A stretch of DNA of 64,000 nt. It comes from Bacillus alveayuensis. GTDB taxonomy: Bacteria; Bacillota; Bacilli; Bacillales; Aeribacillaceae. Below, piece by piece: positions 41,784 to 51,440 of this stretch. A model generated the notes under the pieces. That model was given only the letters and a program-made list of their open reading frames with translations. It had not been told where the DNA came from and made no database searches. Positions within the stretch are counted from its first letter, which is position 1. Each line of letters starts with the position of its first letter. Position numbers and translations under genes: made by a program. The DNA lies in assembly GCA_030812955.1 (NCBI GenBank), contig JAUSTR010000001.1:310001-374000 (forward strand), given 5' to 3'.

Positions 41784-42573
41784 CATCTTCGTCATATTTT
41801 GCATGTGTACGCTGAAATAAATGAATAAAAAGATCCCCAATTTCAGAATCCAACACTTTAATTCCTTCTCCTGTTACTCCACCTTTCACACATACTTTCT
41901 TTTGTAAAGCAGGTAATGTATAGTGACCGCTTTCTATTAATTTCCCCAGCCCTATAAGCATTTCACTTGCTAGTTGAACCGCTTTTTCTTGAGAAATTTC
42001 TGTTTCTTTTACAGCTGCTTCTATAAATTTTTGCAAAAGGAAGCTAAAAAAGGCAGGTCCACAGCTAACAATGTCTGATGCAATTCTCGTAATGTTGTTT
42101 TCAATTTCTATCGGTGTCGAAATATGGGAAAATAATTCTTTAATGGTTAATTTCGCTTCCATTGAACATCGGCTCCCGAAAGTGAATAATGATACACCTG
42201 ATAAGGCTCGATTCGTAATACTCGGAATCACTCTTGCTGCTTGGCACGATACCATGGATTCAATTTGTTCAACAGTTAGCGGACTTGTGATCGAAATTAG
42301 GCATTGCTTTTCATGTAAATGCTCTCGAATTTTCATTAAAAGGGGGTGTATATCTAAAGGTTTGACACAAATAAAAATATAATCCGCATTTTTGACAACT
42401 TCTTCTACGGTTAAACAAAGGTTGATGCTAGGATATGATTCTTGAATTTTTTCCGCCTTTTTTATTGTTCTATTCGTAATATAAATTGACGAGGGAGATA
42501 GGACATTTGCGTCGAGAAATGCTTCAATGAGAATCCGCCCCATATTTCCTGTTCCAACAAAACCTACATTCAT
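41752..42573 (-). CDS. comER: late competence protein ComER (ProC-like)
   Basis: 273 residues of the pyrroline-5-carboxylate reductase family: dinucleotide motif FVGTGNMGRILIEAFL at residues 4-19, DYIFICVKPLDIHPLL, and a C-terminal helical dimerisation domain with GVTGEGIKVLD. The divergent position next to comEA identifies it as ComER; the catalytic role in competence is not established, and it may also affect sporulation. The start ATG at 42573 has ggaggggtg upstream. Confidence 0.92.
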   Translation of the reverse strand: MNVGFVGTGNMGRILIEAFLDANVLSPSSIYITNRTIKKAEKIQESYPSINLCLTVEEVVKNADYIFICVKPLDIHPLLMKIREHLHEKQCLISITSPLTVEQIESMVSCQAARVIPSITNRALSGVSLFTFGSRCSMEAKLTIKELFSHISTPIEIENNITRIASDIVSCGPAFFSFLLQKFIEAAVKETEISQEKAVQLASEMLIGLGKLIESGHYTLPALQKKVCVKGGVTGEGIKVLDSEIGDLFIHLFQRTHAKYDEDVKVVTEQFHS

Positions 42574-42665
42574 TTAATCACCCCTCCTTTTTAAAACATT
42601 TTCTCTCCTACACAATATGAAAAAGAAAAACAATTTATGAACAATGAAAGGAGATTTTTTATCAA

Positions 42666-43271
42666 ATGGATTATCGGTTGCTTTTTAAAAAATATTGGAT
42701 CGTTCCTGTTCTTTTTGTGATCGGTATAATAACATTGGTTCAATATACAGAACGAGATGAGCATGTTGTCACAGAAAATGAACAGCAGCTTCAAGAGCAT
42801 GATATGCCTGAATTTGAAAGGATAAGTCAAGAAAATGACCAGCAAGAGGAGATGATCATTTATGTTGATGTTAAAGGGGCTGTGAAAAATCCAGGTGTTT
42901 ACGAAGTGAAGGAAACGGACCGTGTATTAACGGTAATCGAAAAGGCTGGTGGGTTTCATGAAAATGCAGATATTAACCAAGTGAATTTAGCAGCGAAGCT
43001 TGTTGATGGCTCGATCGTCTATGTTCCGAAAATAGGGGAACAAGCTAGCAATGATAACAATCAATCCCCTTCGAATAATAAAATAAATATTAACAATGCG
43101 ACGATGGAAGAGCTGCAAACGTTAACTGGAATTGGCCCATCAAAAGCAGAAGCAATTATATCATATCGTGAAGAAAATGGACCATTTCAAGCAGTTGATG
43201 AAATTAAAAATGTTTCAGGCATTGGCGAAAAATCGTTTGAAAAAATAAAAGACGATATTACAGTACAATAA
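42666..43271 (+). CDS. comEA: competence DNA receptor ComEA
   Basis: 201 residues: one membrane helix (about 12-29), a flexible linker, an SLBB/oligomerisation domain at about 58-118 (YVDVKGAVKNPGVYEV, VYVPKIG), a Gln/Asn/Ser linker and a C-terminal double helix-hairpin-helix DNA-binding domain at about 138-200 (INNATMEELQTLTGIGPSKAEAI). It binds incoming double-stranded DNA outside the membrane. The ATG follows aaaggag by 11 bp. Confidence 0.95.
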   Translation: MDYRLLFKKYWIVPVLFVIGIITLVQYTERDEHVVTENEQQLQEHDMPEFERISQENDQQEEMIIYVDVKGAVKNPGVYEVKETDRVLTVIEKAGGFHENADINQVNLAAKLVDGSIVYVPKIGEQASNDNNQSPSNNKININNATMEELQTLTGIGPSKAEAIISYREENGPFQAVDEIKNVSGIGEKSFEKIKDDITVQ

Positions 43272-43337
43272 GGATTGACGGTTAATGAATAATATAGCTA
43301 AACTGTAATGGAATAATCATAGGACGGAGGAAAAAGG

Positions 43338-43913
43338 ATGGAGCGAATTTCATGGAATCAATATTTTATGGCACAAAGTCATTTGCTTGCACTTCGGAGC
43401 ACGTGTACTAGACTAGCTGTAGGTGCAACGATTGTTCGTGATAAACGCATTATTGCAGGAGGCTATAATGGTTCCATTGCTGGTGGAGTTCACTGTACAG
43501 ACGTTGGATGTTATGTGGTTGATAACCATTGTGTTCGAACGATACATGCGGAAATGAACGCCCTATTACAATGTGCTAAATTTGGTGTTCCAACAGAAGG
43601 AGCGGAAATTTATGTTACTCATTTTCCATGTCTGCAATGTAGTAAAGCCCTTATTCAAGCTGGAATCAAGCAAGTCTACTATGCGAAAAATTACAAAAAT
43701 CATCCGTATGCACTTGAGTTGTTCGACCAAGCAGGTGTACAAGTCGAGCAGGTGGAATTTGATGAAACAACTTTAGACCTTAAAAAAAATGAAAAATGGG
43801 ATTATGTCAAGCAATTGTTAAATCATCTAGCCCAATTAGGGGTATCGGAAAAAGAATTAAGTCAATGGAACGAACAAGCCATAAAGCTTTTTAAAACAAG
43901 GCTGTTTTCGTAA
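43338..43913 (+). CDS. comEB: dCMP deaminase family protein ComEB
   Basis: 191 residues. Zinc deaminase motifs: HAEMNALLQC near 76 (His ligand, catalytic Glu) and FPCLQCSKAL near 104 (two Cys ligands). It probably deaminates dCMP to dUMP. It is the second gene of comE. The last four residues (RLFS) and the stop codon come from the end of repeat copy D, which begins at 43900, so the native C-terminus has been replaced or trimmed. Confidence 0.93.
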   Translation: MERISWNQYFMAQSHLLALRSTCTRLAVGATIVRDKRIIAGGYNGSIAGGVHCTDVGCYVVDNHCVRTIHAEMNALLQCAKFGVPTEGAEIYVTHFPCLQCSKALIQAGIKQVYYAKNYKNHPYALELFDQAGVQVEQVEFDETTLDLKKNEKWDYVKQLLNHLAQLGVSEKELSQWNEQAIKLFKTRLFS

Positions 43914-44091
43914 ACTTTGATGCTTTTCGACTGTCTATGAACTGAACAAAGCACATGATCGGACAAATTACATTTGTCCGACCAACGATTTTTGTTCGCA
44001 TCACACGTCACGCTTGCAAGTGACATAGCAAGCGTCTCTTTCTTATGACAGTCGAAAAGCTATAGTAAAGATCAATCTTTTAGAAACAACC
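43900..44091 (-). mobile_element. MITE-like repeat, copy D (192 bp, reversed)
   Basis: In reverse orientation relative to the other copies: it starts GGCTGTTTTCGTAAAC and ends near CTTTTAGAAACAACC. It carries the facing AGTCGAAAAGC arms and the GTCGGACAAAT central stem. No clear 8-bp duplication is left. It lies across the comEB stop and fills the comEB-comEC gap. Confidence 0.82.
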
Positions 44092-44185
44092 ATGAGCTTT
44101 CACTCCCAACCCATGTATGAAAAAGTTTTTTCTCAGAAAAAGAGCTTAAACAAAACATCGTTTAACGAAAAAGGAGGCCAAATGA

Positions 44186-46483
44186 TTGAAAGGTCAATGG
44201 ACATATGTTGCCATGACAGTTTTGTTGGCAAGCATTGCCTCCTTTTCTGCCTTTCTCGTCTTAATTTGTTTAGTTATATGGATTAACAAAAAATACTCGA
44301 TGAAAACGAGTATCCTTTATATGACCATTTATATATTAATGTTCACATACTCAAGTTATGTACAAACGAAAAATGTAACGATATATTCAAAAGGCGAATA
44401 TAAAGGGTACGGAAAAATAATCGAATCTCCATCTATTGATGGGGAGAAAATGTCTTTTATAATCGAAATGGATGGAAAAGAAAAAATAAAAAGCTATTAT
44501 ACATTTCAAAAACAGTCAGAGCTTGAAAAAGCAAAGCAATGGAGATCAGGTGCAGTTTGCTTCTTTGAAGGGGAATTGATCGAACCAAAACAAAATACGA
44601 TTGAAAACGGTTTTAATTATAAAAAAAATTTAAATTCCAAAAAAATACATTGGATTTTTTACGTTACATCTATTCGTCAATGTCAGGATCAACGAAATAT
44701 ATTTGATCAGCTTCAACTTTACCGTGAAACGATCCAGCAATTTATTGAAAGCCATTATCCTGATCGAAGCAGCGGATTTGTTCAAGCTTTAATCATAGGA
44801 GAACGAAGGAATATTGAAGAAGGAGACTATCAAGTTTATCAGCAATTAGGGATTGTTCACTTATTAGCGATTTCAGGTTTGCATGTCGGATTCATGACAG
44901 GCTTTTTATATTGGTTGTTATTACGCCTAGGATTAACGAAGGAGCAAGTGATTTTACTGCTTTGTTTCATGTTGCCCATTTTCGCCATGATAACAGGAGC
45001 AGCACCTTCTGTTTTAAGAGCGTGTTTAATGGCAGAAATTGTTCTTCTTAGTCAATTATTTTATAAATCCGTTATTCCAGCAGATTGTATTTCCATTAGT
45101 TTCATCATGCTTTTAATCATCAATCCATTTTATGTTGATCATATCGGCTTTCAATTATCCTACATCATTAGCTACGCCCTTATTTTTTCCCAGCCTCTTT
45201 TAAAAAAATGCCATCACCTATTTCAAACGGTTATAATGGTGACATTGCTATCTCAAGTAAGCTCATTTCCTATTGTATTGTATCATTTTTACGAGTTTTC
45301 ACCACTTAGTGTTATCGTCAATCTTTTGTATGTCCCGCTTTATGTTTTTTTGTTGCTTCCATTTTCCTTCATCACCATTTTTTTATTACTCATGATGAAA
45401 CCACTTGGGAAAATGGCTGTTTCACTCCATCATGCAGTTTTTGACTTTTCTTTGCAATTTGCCGAAATGATTAGTGATTGGAAAATTTCTTCGATCACTG
45501 TTGGCGCCATTTCGGAAGTAAGCCTAGTATTTATTTACATCATCATTTTTTATTTCATGATTCATATAGAAAAATCAGAAACGATTCACCGAACCGTTTC
45601 ATTACTATTGAAATTAATCGTTGTCCTATTTTTATATGTGATTGTAATGAAAGCTTTCCAGCCGGGAGAAGTGACTTTTATTGATGTTGGTCAAGGAGAT
45701 GCGATTTTCATACGTGAACCTGGATTTGGTAATTCTTTCTTAATTGATACGGGAGGAATCTTAACATTTGACAAAGAAGATTGGCAAAAGAAAAAATCCC
45801 CCTTTTCAATAGGGGAGGATAACCTGATACCATTTTTAAAATCAAAAGGGGTCGCAACACTTGATGGACTTTTTTTAACACATGGGGATATCGATCATGT
45901 TGGTGAAGCGATCACGATTTTAGAAAGCGTTCATGTAAAACATTTATTCATACCTAAATTTTTCATAAAAGGAGATATGGAGCGATCGATCCTTTCAGCT
46001 GCAACAGAAAAGGAAGTCAACATTGTGGAAGTAAGTGGAGGTGACCAAATTTCCATCTCTCCGACTTTTCTAGTTCTTTCACCTCTTGGGAATCCCGGAT
46101 CAAGCAATGATGGCTCTTTAGTTTTATATGCAAAAATCGGCGGGAAAAGGTGGCTTTTTACAGGGGACTTGGAAGAAGAAGGTGAATTCAAATTACTAAA
46201 TGTGTATCCAAACCTACAGGTTGACGTATTAAAGGTTGGACATCATGGCAGTCGAACATCATCAAGTGAAGCATTTCTTCATGCAATAAAACCAACATAT
46301 GCCATCATTTCTGTAGGGAGAAATAATCGCTACAATCATCCACATCAAGAAGTGTTAACACGACTTCATACAGAAAATGTGATCATATTCAGAACGGATG
46401 AAATGGGTTCAATTCAATATCGTTTTCGCCAAGGGAATGGAACCTTTTTGATTTACCCACCATACGATATAGCAGTAGAATAA
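44186..46483 (+). CDS. comEC: competence DNA channel ComEC
   Basis: 765 residues. Two N-terminal membrane helices and an OB-like DUF4131 domain (to about 200) lead to the Competence domain with about seven to ten helices (IHLLAISGLHVGF near 230; GAAPSVLRACLMAE). A C-terminal metallo-beta-lactamase-type domain (about 495-765) has the metal motif THGDIDHVG near 571 and KVGHHGSRTSSS near 686. It forms the pore for single-stranded DNA entry, perhaps with nuclease activity. Start TTG 44186, after aaaggagg. Confidence 0.95.
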   Translation: MKGQWTYVAMTVLLASIASFSAFLVLICLVIWINKKYSMKTSILYMTIYILMFTYSSYVQTKNVTIYSKGEYKGYGKIIESPSIDGEKMSFIIEMDGKEKIKSYYTFQKQSELEKAKQWRSGAVCFFEGELIEPKQNTIENGFNYKKNLNSKKIHWIFYVTSIRQCQDQRNIFDQLQLYRETIQQFIESHYPDRSSGFVQALIIGERRNIEEGDYQVYQQLGIVHLLAISGLHVGFMTGFLYWLLLRLGLTKEQVILLLCFMLPIFAMITGAAPSVLRACLMAEIVLLSQLFYKSVIPADCISISFIMLLIINPFYVDHIGFQLSYIISYALIFSQPLLKKCHHLFQTVIMVTLLSQVSSFPIVLYHFYEFSPLSVIVNLLYVPLYVFLLLPFSFITIFLLLMMKPLGKMAVSLHHAVFDFSLQFAEMISDWKISSITVGAISEVSLVFIYIIIFYFMIHIEKSETIHRTVSLLLKLIVVLFLYVIVMKAFQPGEVTFIDVGQGDAIFIREPGFGNSFLIDTGGILTFDKEDWQKKKSPFSIGEDNLIPFLKSKGVATLDGLFLTHGDIDHVGEAITILESVHVKHLFIPKFFIKGDMERSILSAATEKEVNIVEVSGGDQISISPTFLVLSPLGNPGSSNDGSLVLYAKIGGKRWLFTGDLEEEGEFKLLNVYPNLQVDVLKVGHHGSRTSSSEAFLHAIKPTYAIISVGRNNRYNHPHQEVLTRLHTENVIIFRTDEMGSIQYRFRQGNGTFLIYPPYDIAVE

Positions 46484-46555
46484 GAAAAGTGAGCGTTGTA
46501 ATAGATATAATAAAGGTTCCGAAACAAACTTTGACAATGTCGAAGACTTGAGAAA

Positions 46556-46583
46556 AGAGACTGCTTCCTTTGCAGCCTCTTTC
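46556..46583. terminator. weak terminator between comEC and yqzM
   Basis: GAGACTGC pairs with GCAGCCTC with one mismatch around TTCCTTT. Short T/A tracts lie on both sides. Confidence 0.45.
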
Positions 46584-46587
46584 ACAA

Positions 46588-46722
46588 TTAGGAACCAAAA
46601 AAATTGACAAGTGTTGCAATAATAAACAATGTCGCAAAAAATCCAAATGAAACAATAAATCCAACTGCAGAATCGACAGCATCATTACGCTTACTTTGTA
46701 CGTTTTTTTCAAATTCGTTCAC
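46588..46722 (-). CDS. yqzM: small membrane protein YqzM
   Basis: 44 residues, encoded from a GTG at 46722 with ggagggg upstream on the minus strand. The sequence begins MNEFEKNVQSKRNDAVDSAV and continues into one hydrophobic helix (GFIVSFGFFATLFIIATLVN). It matches B. subtilis YqzM in size, pattern and position next to comEC. The function is unknown. The longer ORFs predicted here on both strands are shadows. Confidence 0.88.
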   Translation of the reverse strand: MNEFEKNVQSKRNDAVDSAVGFIVSFGFFATLFIIATLVNFFGS

Positions 46723-46858
46723 TAGTTACCCCTCCTATTTCATCACTAGTATAAGTGATTTTTCTAAAAAAATCTATACATCGTTGCCAACTCACACCAT
46801 GTTAACGATTAACAACTATATTCACAATGAATCGGGAAAACATAAAGTTAAGCAATCA

Positions 46859-46934
46859 TTTTTTTGTAAGTTTCCCGGGGCTTACAAAAAAATGTTCATA
46901 TAGATTTTAGGGAATTGGACATCATCCAATTCCC
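46859..46934. other. two strong tandem hairpins in the yqzM-holA gap
   Basis: Hairpin 1 (46859-46892) pairs T7GTAAG with CTTACA7 around TTTCCCGGGG. Hairpin 2 (46910-46934) pairs GGGAATTGGA with TCCAATTCCC around CATCA. Neither is next to a coding end. The first could terminate in both directions; the second lacks a clean T-run. The rest of 46723-47017 holds no gene I can see. Confidence 0.5.
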
Positions 46935-47017
46935 TCATTCATTATGCCCAATACTTGTCAAAATCATGAATTCCTTTTACGATATATGAAGTACAAAATT
47001 TGTAGGAGTCGACATGC

Positions 47018-48037
47018 ATGATTGTGAAAATATGGAATGAATTAAAACATAAAAACTTTAAACCAATATATGTTTTTTATGGTAAAGAAACCTTCTTATT
47101 ATCGGAAACGGTACGTTTATTGCAAGAACATACAATACCTGAAGAGGAGCGTGATTTTAACTTTTCAATGTTTGATATGGAAGAAACAGAAATTGATACG
47201 GCCATTGAAGATGCAGAAACTTTGCCGTTTATGGGGGAAAAACGTGTCGTTGTCATCAAAAACCCTTATTTTTTATCAACGGAAAAGAAAAAAGAAAAGG
47301 TTGAGCACCATTTAGAAAAATTTGAAAGGTATATTGAAGAACCATCACCTTTTACGATTTTAGCTCTTATTGCACCTTATGAAAAGTTGGATGAAAGGAA
47401 AAAAATAACAAAACTTTTAAAAAAGAAAGCAAATGTCGTAGAGATGAATGAATTATCTGAAAGCGAAACGATTGCTTGGATGAATGAATTAGCGAGACAA
47501 GAAGATGTTTTGATTGAACAAAGTGCAATCGATCAACTATTTGCGCTAACCTCTGGAAATTTAATGATTATAAGCAGTGAAATGAAAAAGTTATGTACAT
47601 ATGTTGGGAAAGGAAATACCATTACTGAGGAAGATGTAAAAAAACTTGTTGCCAGAACATTAGAGCAAAATATTTTTGAATTAATTGATTATGTCATTCA
47701 AAAGAAAAAGGAAAAGGCTTTAGAGCTTTTTTACCATTTATTAAAAATGAATGAAGAGCCCATAAAGATATTAAATTTGATGGCGAGTCAATTTCGGCTT
47801 CTTTACCAAGTTAAGCAATTGGGGGCTTCTGGGTATACACAGCCGCAAATTGCAAGTATTTTAAAGGTTCATCCATATCGAGTGAAATTGGCCTATAAGC
47901 AAGCAAAAATGTTTCAAGATCATGAGTTAACTAGTATCATCCAGCAGCTTGCAGAAGCTGATTTTGAAATGAAAGCAGGAAAAATGGACAAACAGCTCGT
48001 GTTAGAGTTGTTATTAATGAAACGATTTCAAACGTAA
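47018..48037 (+). CDS. holA: DNA polymerase III subunit delta
   Basis: 339 residues. HolA opens the sliding clamp within the clamp loader. N-terminal FYGKETFLLSETV replaces a P-loop; an AAA+-like middle (ALIAPYEKLDERKKI, TSGNLMIISSEMKKL) and a helical C-terminal collar (QPQIASILKVHPYRVKLA) follow. The ATG at 47018 has taggag upstream; GTG 47024 is an alternative. It is convergent with rpsT. B. subtilis name yqeN. Confidence 0.94.
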   Translation: MIVKIWNELKHKNFKPIYVFYGKETFLLSETVRLLQEHTIPEEERDFNFSMFDMEETEIDTAIEDAETLPFMGEKRVVVIKNPYFLSTEKKKEKVEHHLEKFERYIEEPSPFTILALIAPYEKLDERKKITKLLKKKANVVEMNELSESETIAWMNELARQEDVLIEQSAIDQLFALTSGNLMIISSEMKKLCTYVGKGNTITEEDVKKLVARTLEQNIFELIDYVIQKKKEKALELFYHLLKMNEEPIKILNLMASQFRLLYQVKQLGASGYTQPQIASILKVHPYRVKLAYKQAKMFQDHELTSIIQQLAEADFEMKAGKMDKQLVLELLLMKRFQT

Positions 48038-48062
48038 AAATGCAACATTACAACTGATAAAC

Positions 48063-48095
48063 AAAAACGATCCTCCATTATGAGGATCGTTTTTC
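48063..48095. terminator. bidirectional terminator between holA and rpsT
   Basis: AAAAACGATCCTC pairs with GAGGATCGTTTTT around CATTAT; symmetric A and T tracts. Confidence 0.92.
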
Positions 48096-48096
48096 A

Positions 48097-48363
48097 TTAG
48101 GCAGATAAGTTGTTAAGCTTTTTCGCTAAGCGAGATTTGAAACGAGCCGCTGCATTTTTGTGAATAATCCCTTTTTGGGCAGCTTTGTCAATCTTTTTAG
48201 ATGCTTCTCGAAAAGCAATTTTTGCATTTTCAACATCGTTATTTACAACTAATGATTCAAATTTTTTCATCGCAGTGCGCATTGCAGACTTCATTGCAAC
48301 ATTTTGAGCACGGCGTTTTTCACTTGTTTTTACACGTTTAACAGCTGATTTAATATTTGGCAT
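48097..48363 (-). CDS. rpsT: 30S ribosomal protein S20
   Basis: 88 residues, highly basic and helical ([30 protein letters not shown]). It is a primary binder of 16S rRNA. The ATG follows aggaggtga on the minus strand. It stands alone between holA and gpr, facing away from gpr. Confidence 0.97.
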   Translation of the reverse strand: MPNIKSAVKRVKTSEKRRAQNVAMKSAMRTAMKKFESLVVNNDVENAKIAFREASKKIDKAAQKGIIHKNAAARFKSRLAKKLNNLSA

Positions 48364-48562
48364 TGAATTTCACCTCCTACAAGTAACCGAGATAGACATA
48401 CTCGACGTTTCTAAACAATTAGAACAAAAGATATTCTATCAAACGCACATTTCTTTTGCAATACATTGTAAAGGAATTTACGTTGAAACACGCCCAGAAG
48501 AATGAGATGCACCGTGTTTGGAAAAAATGAAAATAACTCGTTGCTTGGAAAGGATGTTCAAA

Positions 48563-49663
48563 ATGAGCGATGCGATTGATTTAAGTAAATATGCAGTGCG
48601 AACAGATTTAGCTGTAGAAGCACGAAAATTGGTCATGGAGAAAAAAGAACAGTCATCAATCGATGGTGTAGTGTATGAAGAAAAAAATGAAAATGGAATA
48701 AAAGTGTCAAAAGTTGAAATTCAGGATCAAGGGGCAAAATCTTTAGGAAAAAAGAAAGGGAAATATTTAACTCTTGAAGTTCAAGGAATTCGAAAAAAGG
48801 ATACAGAGCTGCAAGAAAAAGTAATGGATGTATTCGCTAAGGAATTTAGTACTTTTTTAAAAGAATGGAATATTTCCAAAGAGGCTAGCTGTCTTGTTGT
48901 CGGACTTGGAAATTGGAATGTTACACCAGATTCCTTAGGTCCACTTGTATGTGAAAATTTGTTAATTACCCGACATTTGTTTCAGCTTGAGCCTGAGAAT
49001 GTACAGGAAGGATATCGACCAGTAAGCGCATTGGCACCTGGGGTGATGGGACTTACTGGAATTGAAACGAGCGACATTATTTTAGGAGTTGTGAAGCAAT
49101 CAAAGCCAGACTTTATTATTGCAATTGATGCTCTTGCGGCAAGGTCGATTGAACGGGTTAATACGACGATCCAAATATCTGACAGCGGCATTCACCCAGG
49201 ATCTGGTGTCGGCAATAAACGAAAAGAATTAAGTAAAGAAACATTAGGAATCCCCGTTATTGCTATTGGCATTCCAACCGTTGTCGATGCAGTATCCATT
49301 ACGAGTGATACGATTGATTTTATTTTCAAGCACTTTGGCCGAGAAATGAAAGAAGGTGATCGCCCATCACGTGATTTAGCACCGGCAGGGCTTACATTTG
49401 GAGAAAGAAAAGTTTTAACAGATGAAGATTTACCAGATGAAAAGAAACGAAAGCAGTTTTTCGGACTAATCGGCAGCTTAGAGGAAGAAGAAAAAAGAAA
49501 ATTAATATATGAGGTCTTATCACCACTCGGACATAACTTAATGGTTACACCGAAAGAAGTAGATGTCTTTATTGAAGATATGGCGAATGTAATCGCAAAT
49601 GGACTAAATATGGCACTTCATCATCAAGTCAATCCCCATAATTCAGGTGCATATACCCATTAA
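48563..49663 (+). CDS. gpr: germination protease GPR
   Basis: 366 residues from ATG 48563 ([20 protein letters not shown]), with gaaagga 9 bp upstream; the frame extends 15 codons further upstream without family similarity. GPR is made as an inactive zymogen in the forespore and loses about 15 N-terminal residues; it degrades the small acid-soluble spore proteins during germination. Conserved segments include [36 protein letters not shown] and [11 protein letters not shown]. spoIIP follows by 70 bp, as in B. subtilis. Confidence 0.95.
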   Translation: MSDAIDLSKYAVRTDLAVEARKLVMEKKEQSSIDGVVYEEKNENGIKVSKVEIQDQGAKSLGKKKGKYLTLEVQGIRKKDTELQEKVMDVFAKEFSTFLKEWNISKEASCLVVGLGNWNVTPDSLGPLVCENLLITRHLFQLEPENVQEGYRPVSALAPGVMGLTGIETSDIILGVVKQSKPDFIIAIDALAARSIERVNTTIQISDSGIHPGSGVGNKRKELSKETLGIPVIAIGIPTVVDAVSITSDTIDFIFKHFGREMKEGDRPSRDLAPAGLTFGERKVLTDEDLPDEKKRKQFFGLIGSLEEEEKRKLIYEVLSPLGHNLMVTPKEVDVFIEDMANVIANGLNMALHHQVNPHNSGAYTH

Positions 49664-49732
49664 ACAAGATTACTGTTCTACTCTTTCAAGTGCTTTCATA
49701 CGTTTTAATAGATAAAGCCTTGAAGGAGGATC

Positions 49733-50923
49733 ATGATGAAAAAAAACGGAATGGTAGTGACGATAAATGGGACAAGCTTATTGAAAATGATGGCTGGATT
49801 ATTTGTCGGGATGATTCTCGTATTTTTGCTAGTAGGCATGCTCACTTCCTTAAAACCTGAATTCCGGCCATCGTCCGATTCTATTCATGAATTTTCAAGT
49901 GAAGTGAATGGAGAGGTATTTCTTCATTTATTGAGCTTAGAAAACCATTATTTTTCTCAATCACTACCATCTCATTCAATAGATTTTAAACTTTCATCTC
50001 TGTTTTTAAAATTAACAACAAGTATTAATCCAGATGATCCTAGAAGCTTATTAGGTCGTGAGCTACCAGGATTTTCCCTATTTGATAGTGAGATTTTAGT
50101 GGCCGGAGAAGGAACGAATTATACTAATATGCCTATTGAGTCAGCACCCCCAACAGAAGTCCTTCTGGAAGAAAGAGAAGCCTCGATTGAAAGCTTACAG
50201 GATCATGAGGGGCAAGAGAATGTTCCCCCTTCGCCCCCTTTAACGACAGAGGGGAGAAAAGTTGTTTATATTTATCATACCCATAACACAGAATCGTATT
50301 TTCCGTTTTTAAAAGCAGATGACACGAGTGATCCGAACACGGCCTATCACTCAACAGCGAACGTTACTCTAGTTGGGAAAAAGCTGAAGGAAGAATTAGA
50401 AGATCGAGGAATTGGTGTTCATTTTGAAACAGAAGATTTTCAATCTTTATTAAAGAAAAAAAATCTAAGCTACGGTGCGTCATATGATGCATCTCGGCCA
50501 GTTGTTCAAAGTGCACTGGCCAAAAATCGTGATCTTCAATACTTAATCGATATTCATCGCGATGGATTACGACACAAAGATACTACCGTAACGATCAATG
50601 GTGAGAGCTATGCGAAAATTGTTTTTGTCATTGGAGGAAACAACCCGAAGGCAGATAAAAATACAAGATTGGCTAAAGAATTGCACCAATTATTTGAAAA
50701 AAAATATCCTGGTTTAAGTCGGGGTGTTGTTGCCAAAAAAGGAAAAGGGGTCAACGGGATATACAATCAAGACCTATCAGAAAATGCGTTGTTAATAGAA
50801 TTCGGTGGTGTTGATAACAATATGGAAGAATTAAGTCGGACAGCTGAAGCAGTTGCAGACGTTTTTAGTGAATATTACTGGCAAGCTGAAAAAGTGAACG
50901 CAAACAGTATTGAAAAGCCATAA
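49733..50923 (+). CDS. spoIIP: stage II sporulation protein P (amidase/endopeptidase)
   Basis: 396 residues: a cytoplasmic tip, one membrane helix (about 18-38), a linker region, and a C-terminal catalytic domain (about 180-385) with VYIYHTHNTESYFP, LIDIHRDGLR and ALLIEFGGVDNN carrying the likely zinc ligands and Glu. SpoIIP removes stem peptides from septal and forespore wall together with SpoIID and SpoIIM during engulfment. Start at ATG 49733 or 49736 after aaggagg. Confidence 0.95.
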   Translation: MMKKNGMVVTINGTSLLKMMAGLFVGMILVFLLVGMLTSLKPEFRPSSDSIHEFSSEVNGEVFLHLLSLENHYFSQSLPSHSIDFKLSSLFLKLTTSINPDDPRSLLGRELPGFSLFDSEILVAGEGTNYTNMPIESAPPTEVLLEEREASIESLQDHEGQENVPPSPPLTTEGRKVVYIYHTHNTESYFPFLKADDTSDPNTAYHSTANVTLVGKKLKEELEDRGIGVHFETEDFQSLLKKKNLSYGASYDASRPVVQSALAKNRDLQYLIDIHRDGLRHKDTTVTINGESYAKIVFVIGGNNPKADKNTRLAKELHQLFEKKYPGLSRGVVAKKGKGVNGIYNQDLSENALLIEFGGVDNNMEELSRTAEAVADVFSEYYWQAEKVNANSIEKP

Positions 50924-50951
50924 ACCTTTCATTGTTGAGGAGGGAAGATAA

Positions 50952-51314
50952 ATGGTAAAATTTATGGCAAAAAGTTTTTTCGTATGTCTAGTTCTATTGA
51001 TCGGCGTCATTATCGGTATCCAACAAGCAAATGAAGGATTAAAAAAGATGAGAGGGTATGAAGCCACGGAAACGTTAGGAGCTTTACAAATTCATGAAAA
51101 AGAAAATGGAGAATTAGAAGCATCGATCCTTGGCAATAAATTAACAAGTCAAGATATAAAGAAAAAACAAGAGCAGCTAGAGCGGATAGAATCGTTTAAC
51201 TTCTTCTCTGAGCTTGGAAAATGGCTATCTAATTGCGTACAAACTTTTATGTCAACGATGATCCATCTTTTATCAGAGCAAATAGAACAATGGCTCAATA
51301 AGGATAAGACCTAA
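50952..51314 (+). CDS. yqxA: YqxA-like membrane protein
   Basis: 120 residues: one N-terminal hydrophobic helix (6-24, AKSFFVCLVLLIGVIIGIQ), then a mostly helical extracytoplasmic part with an amphipathic C-terminus. It directly follows spoIIP by 28 bp, as yqxA does in B. subtilis. The function is not established; co-expression with spoIIP suggests a sporulation link. ATG after ggaggga. Its stop lies in the left arm of the following terminator. Confidence 0.82.
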   Translation: MVKFMAKSFFVCLVLLIGVIIGIQQANEGLKKMRGYEATETLGALQIHEKENGELEASILGNKLTSQDIKKKQEQLERIESFNFFSELGKWLSNCVQTFMSTMIHLLSEQIEQWLNKDKT

Positions 51315-51366
51315 ATCTCCTTGGCAAGTTCCTTTATATAATAGGAGATTAGGTCTTTATTTTTTA
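51306..51366 (+). terminator. intrinsic terminator after yqxA
   Basis: A long stem pairs AAGACCTAAATCTCC with GGAGATTAGGTCTT across an inner loop of about 23 nt, followed by a T-rich tail. Confidence 0.8.
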
Positions 51367-51368
51367 CA

Positions 51369-51397
51369 TTGAATCTTGTATATCCAATTGATATAAT
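51369..51397 (+). promoter_or_regulatory. SigA-type promoter of lepA
   Basis: TTGAAT 51369-51374, 17 bp, TATAAT 51392-51397. It starts in the tail of the preceding terminator and lies about 44 bp before the lepA ATG. Confidence 0.8.
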
Positions 51398-51440
51398 CAA
51401 ATCTAGTGTAGTTGGCCAGTAGTAGGAGTGATGAGAACAG

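Noticed and set aside
44092..44286. A + strand ORF of 64 codons upstream of comEC
   Set aside because: It overlaps the comEC start in another frame; the ribosome-binding site aaaggagg fits the comEC TTG, and the composition has no protein-like pattern.
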